Shown here: in pieces, positions 8,838 to 17,346 of the stretch
Numbering within the stretch: the stretch's first letter is position 1
Layout of the letters: every line of letters begins with the position of its first letter
From: JADJPO01 sp046330955
GTDB lineage: Bacteria > Actinomycetota > Actinomycetes > Actinomycetales > Kineosporiaceae
Direction: 5' to 3'
Length of the DNA: 64,000 bases
Assembly (NCBI GenBank): GCA_046330955.1
Contig: JAXLRT010000006.1
Location: forward strand, 62,001 to 126,000
Notes under the pieces: model-generated
Told to the model about the DNA's origin: nothing
Databases searched by the model: none
The model's input: the letters and a program-made list of their open reading frames with translations, nothing else
Translations under genes and position numbers: made by a program

Positions 8838-9483
8838 TCGCGCGCAGTTCGCGCTCGGCGGCCGCCAGTCCGGAGACCACCGGCGGCGCCGGGACGCGAC
8901 GGGCGATCCACCACGCGGCGGCGATGGCGCCGGAGTCCAGGGCCAGCACCAGGTGGGCGTTCTCGGCGCAGGCCAGCACCGCCGGGTCGCGGCGGGCCTT
9001 GGTGGCGAACTGCCGGGCGATACCGCCCCGGACGGCGCGGCGCACCGCCTGGTAAGGCTTGCTGCGCCGAGCCATGATGATCTTGCGCTTGGTGCCCCAG
9101 CGCACCTTGCCGGCCATGCGGCGCAGGGTCAGCGGGGTGGTGTCCGCACCCACGGAGTCGGTGGCGTCCGCGCTCTCGCTGCCCGCCTCGGCATCGGACG
9201 ACTCCTCGGGCGGGGCCATCGCCTCGGTGGTCGAGGTGCGCGTCGCCGAGCGGGCCGTCGTCGCCGGCCGGACGGCGTCCTCGGGCTTGGGTGGCGGCGG
9301 GACGTAACGCTTCACCGGGCCGAGGATCGTGGCCGAGCGCAGCCCGCCGGTGGATTCCATGGCGCGCCAGGTGAACAGGTCGATCTCGAGGTCGTCGCCG
9401 CCGGCCGCGCGCAGCGACTCGCTGACCTCGGTCAGCCGGGTGGTCGACAACGCGGTGCCGGCGGTGAGCACCAGGACCCTCAT
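8803..9483 (-). CDS. Small glycosyltransferase-linked protein, companion A
   Basis: I do not recognise this 226-residue protein as a known family. It opens with a Rossmann-like strand and helix (MRVLVLTAGTALSTTRLTEV), has a long Ser/Thr/Ala/Glu-rich linker (about 65-115), a strongly basic segment with RRSKPYQAVRRAVRGG near 135-150, and a final hydrophobic module, AHLVLALDSGAIAAAWWIAR near 175. The same order recurs in the proteins at 12325, 22912 and 27437. Its ATG overlaps the stop of the upstream glycosyltransferase (ATGA at 9480-9483), so the two are co-translated. It might be a regulatory or membrane-docking partner of that enzyme, but this is inference. Confidence 0.7.
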   Translation of the reverse strand: MRVLVLTAGTALSTTRLTEVSESLRAAGGDDLEIDLFTWRAMESTGGLRSATILGPVKRYVPPPPKPEDAVRPATTARSATRTSTTEAMAPPEESSDAEAGSESADATDSVGADTTPLTLRRMAGKVRWGTKRKIIMARRSKPYQAVRRAVRGGIARQFATKARRDPAVLACAENAHLVLALDSGAIAAAWWIARRVPAPPVVSGLAAAERELRAIRRPDRQLLAH

Positions 9484-10898
9484 CGCGGTTCTCCCTGCGG
9501 CACGCCGGTGAGCTCGACGGCCTCGGACGGCAGGCTCGCCTCGGCAGTGATCATCGTGGCGGGTGGCGCCGGGACCAGGCCGCCGACACTCAGGCTCAGG
9601 TCCTGCACCCGTGGCAGCAGCTGCAGGTCGCGGGTGTACGAGGCGGCGAACGCGCGGCAGCGATCGCGCAGCTCGTCGTCCGCGTTCACGGCCGCATGCG
9701 CGGCGGCGGCGAGGGCCTCGGCGACCGATGCCGGTTCGAGGTCGCGCACCGGGAACCACATCGGGTAGCCGCGCAGCACGTCCGAGGCGGCGTTGATCGG
9801 GTCGTGCACCGACACGATCGGCATACCCGTGGCGATGTACTCGAACACCTTGCCACTGGTGACGTAACGGCCCGCACCGATGACCAGCAGCAGCACGTCG
9901 AAGGATTCGTAGACGGCGGCGATCTCGGTCTTGGCAACCGGACCCTCGTAGCTGACGTCGACGTCCGCGGCGTCCTCGACCAGGTTGGCCAGGTCGGCGC
10001 GCGGGGCGGCGTAGTAACCCAGGTAGCCGTGCAGCCGCAGCCGTCCGCCGGCGACCAGCTCGTCGTCCCGGCGGGCGGTGCGCCAGCCGTCGATCAGCTC
10101 GGCCAGCGGCACCTTGGGGCTGATCGTGCCGAGGTAGCCGAACGTCAGGCCGGTACTCGCGTCGGCGGCGTGGTGGCGGGCCGGCGGGGCCAGCTCGGGG
10201 TCGAACCCGTTGGAGACCACGTGCATCCGGGATGCACTGGCGGGGTAGCGCTGCTGGTGCCAGGCCCGGATCGGCTCGTTGACGAACCACACCTCGTGCG
10301 CGGCGGCGATCAGGTCGCGCTCCCAGACCGCGGCGCGGCTGCCCTCCTCGTGCAGCATGCCGCCCTCGAAGACGTCCAGCAGCCAGGCGTCGCGGTAGTC
10401 CATGACGAACGGGACGCCGTGCTTGCGGTGGAGCTGCCAGGCGGCGGTGAAGTCGACGTTCGGGTTGGCGGTGGCCACCACCAGGTCGACCGGGTCGGCC
10501 TGGTGGATCCGCAGCGCCGCCTGCTCGAGCACCTTGCGCCAGGGCCCGTAGCCGGCCTCGGGGAAGTCGGCGGTGTCCTGCCGGACGTGCCGCTTGCGCC
10601 ACCGGGCGGGGGCGTGGGCGCGCAGCCACGAGTAGCGCCGGATGTCGGTGTCCAGCAACGGCCAGGAGAACGGCAACCGCTCGATCCGGATGCTCGGATC
10701 GACGTGATCCTCGAGGGTGGCGTCGAGCCCGGTGTACCGCTCGAACGCCTCGCGTTCGGCGGTCAGGACGGTGACGCGCCAGCCGGCGTTCGCGAACGCG
10801 TTCGCGGTCGCCAGTGCGCGGTAGACCCCGCCACCTCTCGATGGGGGAAACCCCCATGCCACGTAGAGCAGGTGCGGCGCATCGCGCCGATCCGACAT
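9480..10898 (-). CDS. GT-B glycosyltransferase, partner of companion A
   Basis: This 472-residue protein begins with LLYVAWGFPPSRGGGVYRAL, the glycine-rich N-terminal loop of GT4-like enzymes. It carries FVMDYRDAWLLDVF, VWFVNEPIRAWH, HVVSNGFDPEL and LTFGYLGTISPKVP in the middle, and a C-terminal YVTSGKVFEYIATGMPIVSVHDP nucleotide-sugar site. It is clearly paralogous to the enzymes at 12753 and 26134, sharing WFVNE, FGYLGT and the GKVFEY/GKGYDY element. ATG 10898 was chosen because the protein similarity begins there; the open frame upstream is non-coding in character. The gene is divergent from the one at 11073. The stop overlaps companion A. Confidence 0.85.
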   Translation of the reverse strand: MSDRRDAPHLLYVAWGFPPSRGGGVYRALATANAFANAGWRVTVLTAEREAFERYTGLDATLEDHVDPSIRIERLPFSWPLLDTDIRRYSWLRAHAPARWRKRHVRQDTADFPEAGYGPWRKVLEQAALRIHQADPVDLVVATANPNVDFTAAWQLHRKHGVPFVMDYRDAWLLDVFEGGMLHEEGSRAAVWERDLIAAAHEVWFVNEPIRAWHQQRYPASASRMHVVSNGFDPELAPPARHHAADASTGLTFGYLGTISPKVPLAELIDGWRTARRDDELVAGGRLRLHGYLGYYAAPRADLANLVEDAADVDVSYEGPVAKTEIAAVYESFDVLLLVIGAGRYVTSGKVFEYIATGMPIVSVHDPINAASDVLRGYPMWFPVRDLEPASVAEALAAAAHAAVNADDELRDRCRAFAASYTRDLQLLPRVQDLSLSVGGLVPAPPATMITAEASLPSEAVELTGVPQGEPR

Positions 10899-11060
10899 GC
10901 GCCTTCTCCCAGCTTGCTCGGGTGAGTGCAGAACTCGTTCGTGACCCGTCGTGTCTCGAGACCGTGGGTCCAACTCTAGACCACTCCGTGAGGGCTTTCG
11001 GAGACGTTCTGTAAGGAGAGGTTGCTCACCGTGTTCGCCGATCGCGCGGTGGCGGATCGC

Positions 11061-11066
11061 TAGAGT
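11061..11066 (+). promoter_or_regulatory. Putative -10 box, leaderless start at 11073
   Basis: TAGAGT lies six bases before the GTG at 11073, and no ribosome-binding sequence is present. The arrangement fits leaderless transcription. The region 10899-11072 is the divergent promoter space for this gene and the glycosyltransferase on the minus strand. Confidence 0.4.
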
Positions 11067-11072
11067 GAACGG

Positions 11073-12293
11073 GTGCCAGCAGCCGTGACCTCCGTCGCTG
11101 CCCGACTCGCCCGCCGCTTGCCCGCGCCCGCTCGACGACTCGCGGCCCGAGCCCGTCGGGTCGTCCGCCGGGTGCTCGGCCGGCCCGTTGCGGCGCAACC
11201 GGTTTCGCGCCCCGCCCCGCCGCCGCCGGTCGATCTGCCGCCCCGGCCACAGCCGCCGCAGACCCCGGTGAGACTGCTGATCGGCCCGGCCAATTTCGCC
11301 GGTCAGGGCTGGGAGTGGGGCCGCGCGGTCGAGCGGGAACTGCACGGCGTCGGCGTCCAGGTGTTCATGTTCACTCGCCCCGACGGCTTCAACTATCCCT
11401 GCGACTACGGCGTGCCGGCGCCCGTCTACCGCTCGACGGCCTGGGGGATCCAGCAGGAGGAGTACGTCCCGCAGCACTTCACCCACGTGCTGATCGAGGC
11501 CGGCCGGCCGGTGCTGGGCTTCGCGCACGGCGGCGAGGTGGCCGCCGAGGCCGGGCGGTTGCGTCGCGCCGGACTGGCCGTGGCGATGTTGGCGCACGGC
11601 TCGGACGTGCGGCTGCCCTCGCGTCACGCCGAGCTGTACCCGCACTCGCCGTTCACCGACACCGAGTGGGACCTGGTCGCCAAGCTCGAGGCCCAGGCCG
11701 AGCGGCTCGGCGCGATCATCAACGAGGACACCGGGCTCGCCTTCGTCTCGACCCCCGATCTGCTGGACGACGTGCCGCGCGCCACCTGGCTGCCCGTCGT
11801 CCTGGACCTGCAGCGGTGGGCCTGCGCGACGGTGCCGCTGGAGCGTGACCGGCCGCTGGTGGTGCACGCGCCGTCCAACACCCGGATCAAGGGCACCGAG
11901 CTGATCGAGCCGATCGTCGAGCGGCTGGCCGAGAAGGGGCTGATCGACTATCGCCGGATCACCGGGGTCGCCAATGCCGACATGCCGGCGCTGTTCGCGC
12001 AGGCCGACGTGGTGCTCGACCAGTTCGTGCTGGGCAGCTACGGCGTCGCGGCCTGCGAGGGACTGGCCGCGGGGCGGGTGGTGATCGGCCACGTCGCCGA
12101 CCGGGTGCGTGAGCGCATCGGGGAGGAACTGCCGATCGTCGAGGCGACCGCCGACACCCTGGAGGACGTGCTCGACCGGGTGTGCGCCGAGCGCGACTGG
12201 GCCCGCGCGCAGGCGACGGCCGGGGTGGAGTACGTCCGCCGGGTGCACGACGGCCGGCGCTCGGCGCAGGTCTTGAGCACCTTCCTCAGCTGA
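11073..12293 (+). CDS. Glycosyltransferase, stand-alone version of the second module of the 23439 enzyme
   Basis: This 406-residue protein has a basic, Pro-rich N-terminus (about 1-65) and a GT-B domain from RLLIGPANFAGQGWEWGRAV onward. Shared point by point with the C-terminal half of the protein at 23439 are: THVLIEAGRPVLG, AHGSDVR, a HSPFTDTEWDLV loop, FVSTPDLLDDVP, LVVHAPSNTRIKGT, ADVVLDQFVLGSYGVAACEGLAAGRV and VHDGRRSAQVLSTFL. The EGLAAGRVV segment is the likely sugar-nucleotide site. It is alone on the plus strand between two minus-strand glycosyltransferase/companion pairs. The GTG at 11073 is supported by the -10-like box just upstream. Substrates are unknown. Confidence 0.82.
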   Translation: MPAAVTSVAARLARRLPAPARRLAARARRVVRRVLGRPVAAQPVSRPAPPPPVDLPPRPQPPQTPVRLLIGPANFAGQGWEWGRAVERELHGVGVQVFMFTRPDGFNYPCDYGVPAPVYRSTAWGIQQEEYVPQHFTHVLIEAGRPVLGFAHGGEVAAEAGRLRRAGLAVAMLAHGSDVRLPSRHAELYPHSPFTDTEWDLVAKLEAQAERLGAIINEDTGLAFVSTPDLLDDVPRATWLPVVLDLQRWACATVPLERDRPLVVHAPSNTRIKGTELIEPIVERLAEKGLIDYRRITGVANADMPALFAQADVVLDQFVLGSYGVAACEGLAAGRVVIGHVADRVRERIGEELPIVEATADTLEDVLDRVCAERDWARAQATAGVEYVRRVHDGRRSAQVLSTFLS

Positions 12294-12324
12294 GCCGCCG
12301 TCGAGGTCGTCCCCCCCGTCGCGA

Positions 12325-12756
12325 TCACGACGAGGTGAGGCGGTTCTGGGCGGCGGGCAGGCCGGACAGTGCCGCCACCAGGGGCGCCGAGCGCGGGGTG
12401 CCCGATCGGGTGCGACGCCGGGCGGTGAGCCAGACGGCGGGGATCGCCGCCTGATCGACGGCCACCAGCACCTCGGCCTCGCGCAGCAGGTCGCGTGTGG
12501 TGGCGTCGCGGGCCAGGCGTCGGGCCGCCGGCAGCCGGTCGGGGTCGAACCGGAGTTTGCTCACGGCGACCGGACGCCACGGCAGCCGGGCCGGCGGGAG
12601 CGGGGTGGCGCCGTCCAGCACCTCGGCCAGCGCCGGCGAGGGCGGGCGGCGATGGATCAGGTGCACCCGGTGCCCGGCGGCCTGCAACGCTCGCACGCCC
12701 GAGATCAGGCCGTCGCCGGGGATCGAGGGGCCGAGGGCGATCAGCAGCACGGTCAT
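12325..12756 (-). CDS. Small glycosyltransferase-linked protein, companion B
   Basis: This 143-residue protein is not in a family I recognise. It has the same plan as companion A but without the long linker: MTVLLIALGPSIPGDGLISGV (strand, loop, helix), a basic middle (RLPWRPVAVSKLRF, AARRLARDATTRD), then the hydrophobic module AEVLVAVDQAAIPAVWLTAR near 95 and a short tail ending PLVAALSGLPAAQNRL. The ATG overlaps the stop of the upstream glycosyltransferase (ATGA at 12753-12756). It converges on the 11073 gene with a 31-bp gap. The repeated pairing is the main reason to treat it as a real, functional gene. Confidence 0.7.
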   Translation of the reverse strand: MTVLLIALGPSIPGDGLISGVRALQAAGHRVHLIHRRPPSPALAEVLDGATPLPPARLPWRPVAVSKLRFDPDRLPAARRLARDATTRDLLREAEVLVAVDQAAIPAVWLTARRRTRSGTPRSAPLVAALSGLPAAQNRLTSS

Positions 12757-14114
12757 CGCAGCACTCCCGGCGCGGTGCGCGCCCGGCGGGCGGCGACCAG
12801 TTCGCGCAGTGCGGCCACCCGGGGCGCGAGCTGGACGTCGCGGCGGAACGCTCGCGCCGCCTGCTGGGCCGCGCGGGCGCGCGCGGCGGAGTCCGGGTGG
12901 CGGGCGTCGCCGGCCGCCGAGGCCAGGGCCGCGGCGATCGCGGCCGGGGACAGGTCGGCCGCCGGGTGCCAGCGCGGATAGGTGGCCAGCACCTCGGCCG
13001 CGGCATTGCCCGGCGAGAGCACCGACACGATCGGCAGCCCGGTCGAGGCGTACTCGAACACCTTGCCGCTGGTCACGTACTCACCGCCGCCCAGGGCGAG
13101 GATCAGCACGTCGAAGGTGGCGTAGGTGGCGTCCACCTCGGTCTTGGAGACCGGCCCGTCGTAGCTCATGCCGGACGGCGCGGCCGCGTCCACCAGCGCG
13201 GCGAGTCCCGGATCGGGGGTGGCGTAGTAGCCGAGGTACCCGCGCAGGACGGCGCGCGCGCCGTCCAGGGACGACGTGGCGTGCTGCCAGCCCTCGACCA
13301 GCTCGCGCAGCGGGACGACGGGGGTGAGCGTGCCGAGGTAGCCGAAGGTCAGCCGGTGCCCGGCGGGGCGGTCGGCGAACGGCAGAGGTTCGGGCAGGTC
13401 GCGGTCGTAGCCGTTCATCACGACGTGCAGGTGCGACGCGGCGTCCGGATACGTCTCGGCGTGCCAGCGCCGTAGCGCCTCGTTGACGAACCACACCTCG
13501 CTCGCGCCACGGATCGCCCGGGCCTCCCACCGGCCCGCGGGGGAGTCGGCCGACAGCCGCCGGGTGCCCGAGTAGGTGTGGAAGGTCCAGGCATCACGGA
13601 AGTCGACCACGTACGGAACGTCGTCCTCGGCGTCGAGCCGCAGGCCGGCGGTGATCGAGACCTGCGGGTTGGTGGTCGCCACCACCAGGTCGATCGGGGT
13701 GCGGGCGTGCAGCTCGACCGCCGCCTGCTCGATGCGATGCCGCCACGGCCCGTAGCCCACCTCGGGGAAGGCGGCCAAGTCACGGCGCACCCGCAGCGTG
13801 CTCCACAGTCGCGGGGTCAGCACCCGCAACGCCGGCCAGTCGGCCCGGGCGGTGAGGTCGGTCTGCTGCGCCGGCCACGAGAACGGCACCCGGATCACGT
13901 CGACCCGCGGGTCGACCAGCCGTTCGAGGGCGTCGTCCGAGCCGGTGACGTCGCGGAACACCTCGCGGGGCACGGTCAGCACGCTGACCCGCCAGCCGTC
14001 CGCGGCGAAGGCGTTGGCCGTGGCCAGCGCGCGATGGACGCCGCCGGTGCGCGACGGCGGGAAGCCCCACGCGACGTAGAGCACATGGGGTGGGCCGGTC
14101 GGCCGGTCTGTCAC
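12753..14114 (-). CDS. GT-B glycosyltransferase, partner of companion B
   Basis: This 453-residue enzyme is paralogous along its whole length to the one at 9480: HVLYVAWGFPPSRTGGVHRAL, VPFSWPAQQTDL, FPEVGYGPWRHRIEQAA, VVATTNPQVS, YVVDFRDAW, EVWFVNEALRRWH, LTFGYLGTLTPVVPLREL and YVTSGKVFEYASTGLPIV. The GTG at 14114 is preceded by AGAGGACTCGAG and is preferred to the ATG at 14231, whose extra residues have no counterpart in the paralogue. The pair 12753/12325 therefore duplicates the pair 9480/8803. It is divergent from the amino-sugar genes at 14240. Sugar specificity is unknown. Confidence 0.85.
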   Translation of the reverse strand: MTDRPTGPPHVLYVAWGFPPSRTGGVHRALATANAFAADGWRVSVLTVPREVFRDVTGSDDALERLVDPRVDVIRVPFSWPAQQTDLTARADWPALRVLTPRLWSTLRVRRDLAAFPEVGYGPWRHRIEQAAVELHARTPIDLVVATTNPQVSITAGLRLDAEDDVPYVVDFRDAWTFHTYSGTRRLSADSPAGRWEARAIRGASEVWFVNEALRRWHAETYPDAASHLHVVMNGYDRDLPEPLPFADRPAGHRLTFGYLGTLTPVVPLRELVEGWQHATSSLDGARAVLRGYLGYYATPDPGLAALVDAAAPSGMSYDGPVSKTEVDATYATFDVLILALGGGEYVTSGKVFEYASTGLPIVSVLSPGNAAAEVLATYPRWHPAADLSPAAIAAALASAAGDARHPDSAARARAAQQAARAFRRDVQLAPRVAALRELVAARRARTAPGVLR

Positions 14115-14239
14115 CTCGAGTCCTCTACAGCCGGTTGCGATACGTTGACGGCGCCAGCGTAGAACGCCGCTGACCTGTGGCACGCCACGCCTGTCGGGCG
14201 CGAGCGCGCCAGCTGACACCACTCGGATCAAGGAGTGCG

Positions 14240-14884
14240 ATGGCCCGGATCGAGGCCAGTGCCGACGTCTCGCCCGACGCCACCATCGGCGAGGGCTCGT
14301 CCATCTGGCATCTGGCGCAGGTTCGTGAGAAGTCGGTGCTGGGCGCGGGGTGCGTCATCGGTCGCGGCGCCTACGTGGGCACCGGCGTCACGATGGGCGA
14401 CAACTGCAAGCTGCAGAACTACGCCCTGGTCTACGAACCCGCAGTGCTCGAGGACGGCGTGTTCGTGGGCCCCGCCGTGGTGTTCACCAACGACCACTAC
14501 CCGCGCGCGATCAACCCGGACGGCACGCTCAAGAGCGCCCACGACTGGGAGCCGGTCGGCGTGACCGTACGCACCGGCGCGGCCATCGGCGCCCGTTCGG
14601 TCTGCGTCGCGCCCGTCACCGTCGGGCGGTGGGCCATGGTGGCCGCCGGGTCGGTCGTGGTGAAGGACGTGCCGGACTTCGCGCTCGTCGCCGGGGTTCC
14701 GGCCCGCTGGATACGATGGGTCGGCCACGCCGGCGTCCCGCTGGAGAGTGCGGGCGAGGGGCTGTGGCGCTGCCCGCAGACCGGGCGGACCTACCGAGAG
14801 CGCGCCGCCGACGAGGGTGCCGAGGCGCTGCACACCACTGTCTTGGAAGACATCGTTGTGGAAGAAGAGGTTGACCACGCATGA
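14240..14884 (+). CDS. wbpD: Left-handed beta-helix N-acetyltransferase (WbpD/WlbB-like)
   Basis: This 214-residue hexapeptide-repeat enzyme shows repeated [IV]GxGxxI-type turns (IEASADVSPDATIGEGSSIW, GAGCVIGRGAYVGTGVTMGD) and a catalytic-loop-like FTNDHYPRAINPDG. It closely resembles acetyl-CoA enzymes that acetylate the 3-amino group of UDP-2-acetamido-3-amino-2,3-dideoxy-glucuronate. The C-terminus adds a short LWRCPQTGRTYRE segment of a kind seen in this subfamily. ATG 14240 has AAGGAGTGCG upstream, which decides the start over GTG 14177. Its stop overlaps the aminotransferase start (ATGA), so wbpD, wbpE and wbpB form one tightly coupled operon. Confidence 0.88.
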   Translation: MARIEASADVSPDATIGEGSSIWHLAQVREKSVLGAGCVIGRGAYVGTGVTMGDNCKLQNYALVYEPAVLEDGVFVGPAVVFTNDHYPRAINPDGTLKSAHDWEPVGVTVRTGAAIGARSVCVAPVTVGRWAMVAAGSVVVKDVPDFALVAGVPARWIRWVGHAGVPLESAGEGLWRCPQTGRTYRERAADEGAEALHTTVLEDIVVEEEVDHA

Positions 14885-15969
14885 GCGGATTCATCCCGCC
14901 CGCCAAGCCCTTGATCGGCGACGAGGAGCGGGAGGCCGTCGATCGCGTGCTGCGTAGCGGCATGCTCGCGCAGGGTCCCGAGGTCAAGGCGTTCGAAGAG
15001 GAGTTCTCGGCGCACTTCGGCCTCGGCCGGGCGTGCGTCGCGGTCAACTCCGGCACCTCGGGGTTGCACCTCGGGCTGCTGTCGAGCTGGGTGAAGGCCG
15101 GCGACGAGGTGATCGTGCCGTCGTTCACCTTCGCCGCCACGGCCAACTCGGTGGCGCTGACCGGTGCGACACCGGTGTTCGCCGACATCGAGCCCGACTC
15201 GTTCTGCCTCGACCCGGCCGCGGTCGAGGCCGCGATCACCGAGCGGACCGTGGGCATCATGCCGGTGCACCTCTACGGGCACCCGGCCAACATGCCTGCG
15301 CTGCAGGCGATCGCGGACAAGCACAACCTGCAGATCTTCGAGGACGCCGCACAGGCTCACGGTGCCTCGCTGAACGGGACGCCGGTGGGTGCGTTCGGCA
15401 CCTTCGCGATGTTCTCGCTCTACCCGACCAAGAACATGACCTCGGGTGAGGGCGGCATGGTCTCGGCGGCGAACCCGCAGGTCGAGCGCCTGCTGCGGCT
15501 CTACCGCAACCAGGGCATGGAGATGCAGTACCACAACGAGGTCGTGGGCTTCAACGCGCGGATGACCGAGATCCACGCTGCCATCGGGCGGGTGCAGCTG
15601 ACCAAGGTCGACGCCTGGACCAAGCAGCGCCAGGAGAACGCCGCGTTCCTGTCGGCGAACCTGCGCGGGGTGACCCCGCCCCCGGTGGCGCCGGGCGCCG
15701 TCCACGTCTACCACCAGTACACGGTGCGGGTGCCGCAGGACCGCGACGGTCTGGCCAAGGCGCTGCGCGAGGAGTACCAGGTCGGGTCGGGCATGTTCTA
15801 CCCGGTGCCCAACCACCGGCTGGCGCCGTTCGCGGTGTCGGTCGACCTGCCGCAGACCGAGAAGGCCGCGACCGAGTGCCTGTCGCTGCCGGTGCACCCC
15901 TCGCTCACCCAGGACGATCTCGAGCGGATCGTCACCGCGGTGAACACCCTCGCCGGGGCGGGTGCCTGA
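14881..15969 (+). CDS. wbpE: DegT/DnrJ/EryC1-family sugar-nucleotide aminotransferase (WbpE-like)
   Basis: This 362-residue PLP enzyme has the presumed Schiff-base Lys184 in SLYPTKNMTSGEGG, VNSGTSGLHL near 55 for phosphate binding, SFTFAATANSV near 81 and EDAAQAHGA near 154. This family converts 3-keto UDP-sugar acids to the 3-amino form using glutamate. Placement between the N-acetyltransferase and the Gfo/Idh oxidoreductase is the wbpB-wbpE-wbpD set known from 2,3-diacetamido-uronic acid synthesis. It overlaps both neighbours by 1-4 bp. Other DegT substrates are possible in principle, but the set argues for this one. Confidence 0.9.
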   Translation: MSGFIPPAKPLIGDEEREAVDRVLRSGMLAQGPEVKAFEEEFSAHFGLGRACVAVNSGTSGLHLGLLSSWVKAGDEVIVPSFTFAATANSVALTGATPVFADIEPDSFCLDPAAVEAAITERTVGIMPVHLYGHPANMPALQAIADKHNLQIFEDAAQAHGASLNGTPVGAFGTFAMFSLYPTKNMTSGEGGMVSAANPQVERLLRLYRNQGMEMQYHNEVVGFNARMTEIHAAIGRVQLTKVDAWTKQRQENAAFLSANLRGVTPPPVAPGAVHVYHQYTVRVPQDRDGLAKALREEYQVGSGMFYPVPNHRLAPFAVSVDLPQTEKAATECLSLPVHPSLTQDDLERIVTAVNTLAGAGA

Positions 15970-16979
15970 TGGGCTTCACCGGACAGTTGCCGCTGCGCGC
16001 CGGGCTGATCGGCGTCGGCATGATGGGCCGCCACCACGCGCGGGTGTTGCGCAGCCTGCAGGACGTCGAACTGGTCGCCGTGGCCGATGCCGGGGGCGAC
16101 CCGCACGGGGTGGCCGGTGGGTTGCCGGTCTACTCGACCGTGGAGGAGTTGATCGCCCACGGCATCGACTACGCCATGGTCGCGGTGCCGACGATCCATC
16201 ACGAGGAGATCGGGCTCGCCCTGGCCGCGGCCGGGGTGCACGCGATGATCGAGAAGCCGCTGGCGCAGGACAGCGCCGCGGCGCTGAACCTGGCCGAGGC
16301 CTTCGAGAGGGCCGGCCTGGTCGGGGCGGTCGGACACATCGAGCGCTACAACCCGGCGCTGCAGAACCTTCGCTCGCGCCTCGAGCAGGGTGATCTGGGC
16401 AGCGTCTACCAGGTGGTCACCCGGCGGCAGGGGCCGTTCCCGGCCCGGATCGCCGACGTCGGCGTGGTCAAGGACCTGGCCACCCACGACATCGACCTGA
16501 CCGCGTGGGTGACGCAGCAGAACTTCGCCTCGGTGTCGGCGCGGACGGCGTTCAAGAGCGGACGTCAGCACGAGGACCTGGTGGCCGTGGTCGGTCAGCT
16601 GACCGACGGCACGGTCACCTCGCACCTGGTCAACTGGCTCTCGCCGATGAAGGAGCGGGTCACGATCGTCACCGGCGAGCGGGGCGCGTTCGTCGCGGAC
16701 ACCCTGACCGCCGACCTGACCTTCTTCGCCAACGGCCTCATCCCCACCACCTGGGACGGCGTGGCCGCCTTCCGGGGCGTGGCCGAGGGCGACATGATCC
16801 GGTTCGCGTTCGCCAAACCCGAACCGCTGCGCACCGAGCACGAGGCGTTCCGCGACGCCGTCCTGGGCAAGAGCATGGACATCGTGACCATGCGCCAGGG
16901 CCTGACCACCGTCGCCGTGGCCGAGATGGTCCTCACCTCCGCCCGCGAGGGCCGGGTCGTCGAGGCCCTCCAGCCCTGA
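15969..16979 (+). CDS. wbpB: Gfo/Idh/MocA oxidoreductase, UDP-sugar acid 3-dehydrogenase (WbpB/WlbA-like)
   Basis: This 336-residue NAD-dependent enzyme has the nucleotide loop GLIGVGMMGRHHARVL (13-28), the family EKP motif with Lys96, and KDLATHDIDL carrying the active-site His. The likely reaction is oxidation of C3 of UDP-N-acetylglucosaminuronic acid, making the keto substrate for WbpE. ATG 15969 overlaps the aminotransferase stop (TGATG). The open frame extends upstream to 15876, but that part lies inside the aminotransferase gene. The gene ends an operon; the convergent epimerase gene lies 367 bp on, across a hairpin-rich spacer. Confidence 0.88.
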   Translation: MGFTGQLPLRAGLIGVGMMGRHHARVLRSLQDVELVAVADAGGDPHGVAGGLPVYSTVEELIAHGIDYAMVAVPTIHHEEIGLALAAAGVHAMIEKPLAQDSAAALNLAEAFERAGLVGAVGHIERYNPALQNLRSRLEQGDLGSVYQVVTRRQGPFPARIADVGVVKDLATHDIDLTAWVTQQNFASVSARTAFKSGRQHEDLVAVVGQLTDGTVTSHLVNWLSPMKERVTIVTGERGAFVADTLTADLTFFANGLIPTTWDGVAAFRGVAEGDMIRFAFAKPEPLRTEHEAFRDAVLGKSMDIVTMRQGLTTVAVAEMVLTSAREGRVVEALQP

Positions 16980-17000
16980 CCCCACCCCCCCAACCCACCT

Positions 17001-17061
17001 GCAAACTGGTCAGTTCTCGGGCAACCCGCTGCTCGCGGTGCCCGAGAGCTGACCACTTTGC
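17001..17061. repeat. Long imperfect hairpin
   Basis: A left arm at 17001-17023 and a right arm at 17039-17061 are inverted copies with 21 of 23 positions matching. The core is CTGGTCAG and CTCGGGCA, and the loop is 15 bases. It starts 22 bp after the wbpB stop. It could be a bidirectional terminator or a dispersed intergenic repeat. Confidence 0.7.
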
Positions 17062-17178
17062 GGAAGGGGTTGGTGCGGGTGATCAGGGGGGTGGCGAGCG
17101 TGGCGCTGTCACGTCTGGGTGTGTGTTCGTCGCCATTCGCGTCGTCCGGGATTGAGTTCGTCCGGTGGCTGCCTTCGA

Positions 17179-17293
17179 CATGATCACGTTGAAGATCACG
17201 TTGAGGGTTTGGGAGGCTTTCCATGATCACGTTGAGGGATGCGTTCGCGCGAACGTGACGAAATCCCACACCGTGATCTTCAACGTGATCATG
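17179..17293. repeat. Nested inverted repeat with a third internal copy
   Basis: The 21-bp arms at 17179-17199 and 17273-17293 are perfect inverted copies built around TGATCACGTTGAAGATCAC. A related direct copy, CATGATCACGTTGAGGG, begins at 17222. A 14-bp palindrome CGTTCGCGCGAACG sits between (17242-17255). I see no ORF worth calling. The order suggests a small dispersed element or a protein-binding array rather than a simple terminator. Confidence 0.7.
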
Positions 17294-17346
17294 GAGTGGC
17301 CACCCTCCTCCGGGGGAGAGCACAAGGGGGACGGGGATGGGATGGG

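Larger units (their letters stand above)
16980..17346. other. Convergent intergenic spacer with two hairpin systems
   Basis: This 367-bp stretch between the convergent wbpB and wbpI genes holds no convincing gene. It contains two separate inverted-repeat structures, listed as their own entries (17001-17061 and 17179-17293). Either may end transcription from both sides, although neither is followed by a T-run. Confidence 0.6.

Noticed and set aside
9487..10857. Upstream part of the 684-codon minus frame that ends at 8803
   Set aside because: Only the last 226 codons from ATG 9483 are companion A. The rest is a shifted reading of the glycosyltransferase at 9480.
17179..17293. Insertion-sequence ends
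   Set aside because: The arms enclose under 75 bp and no transposase reading. Too short for an IS.
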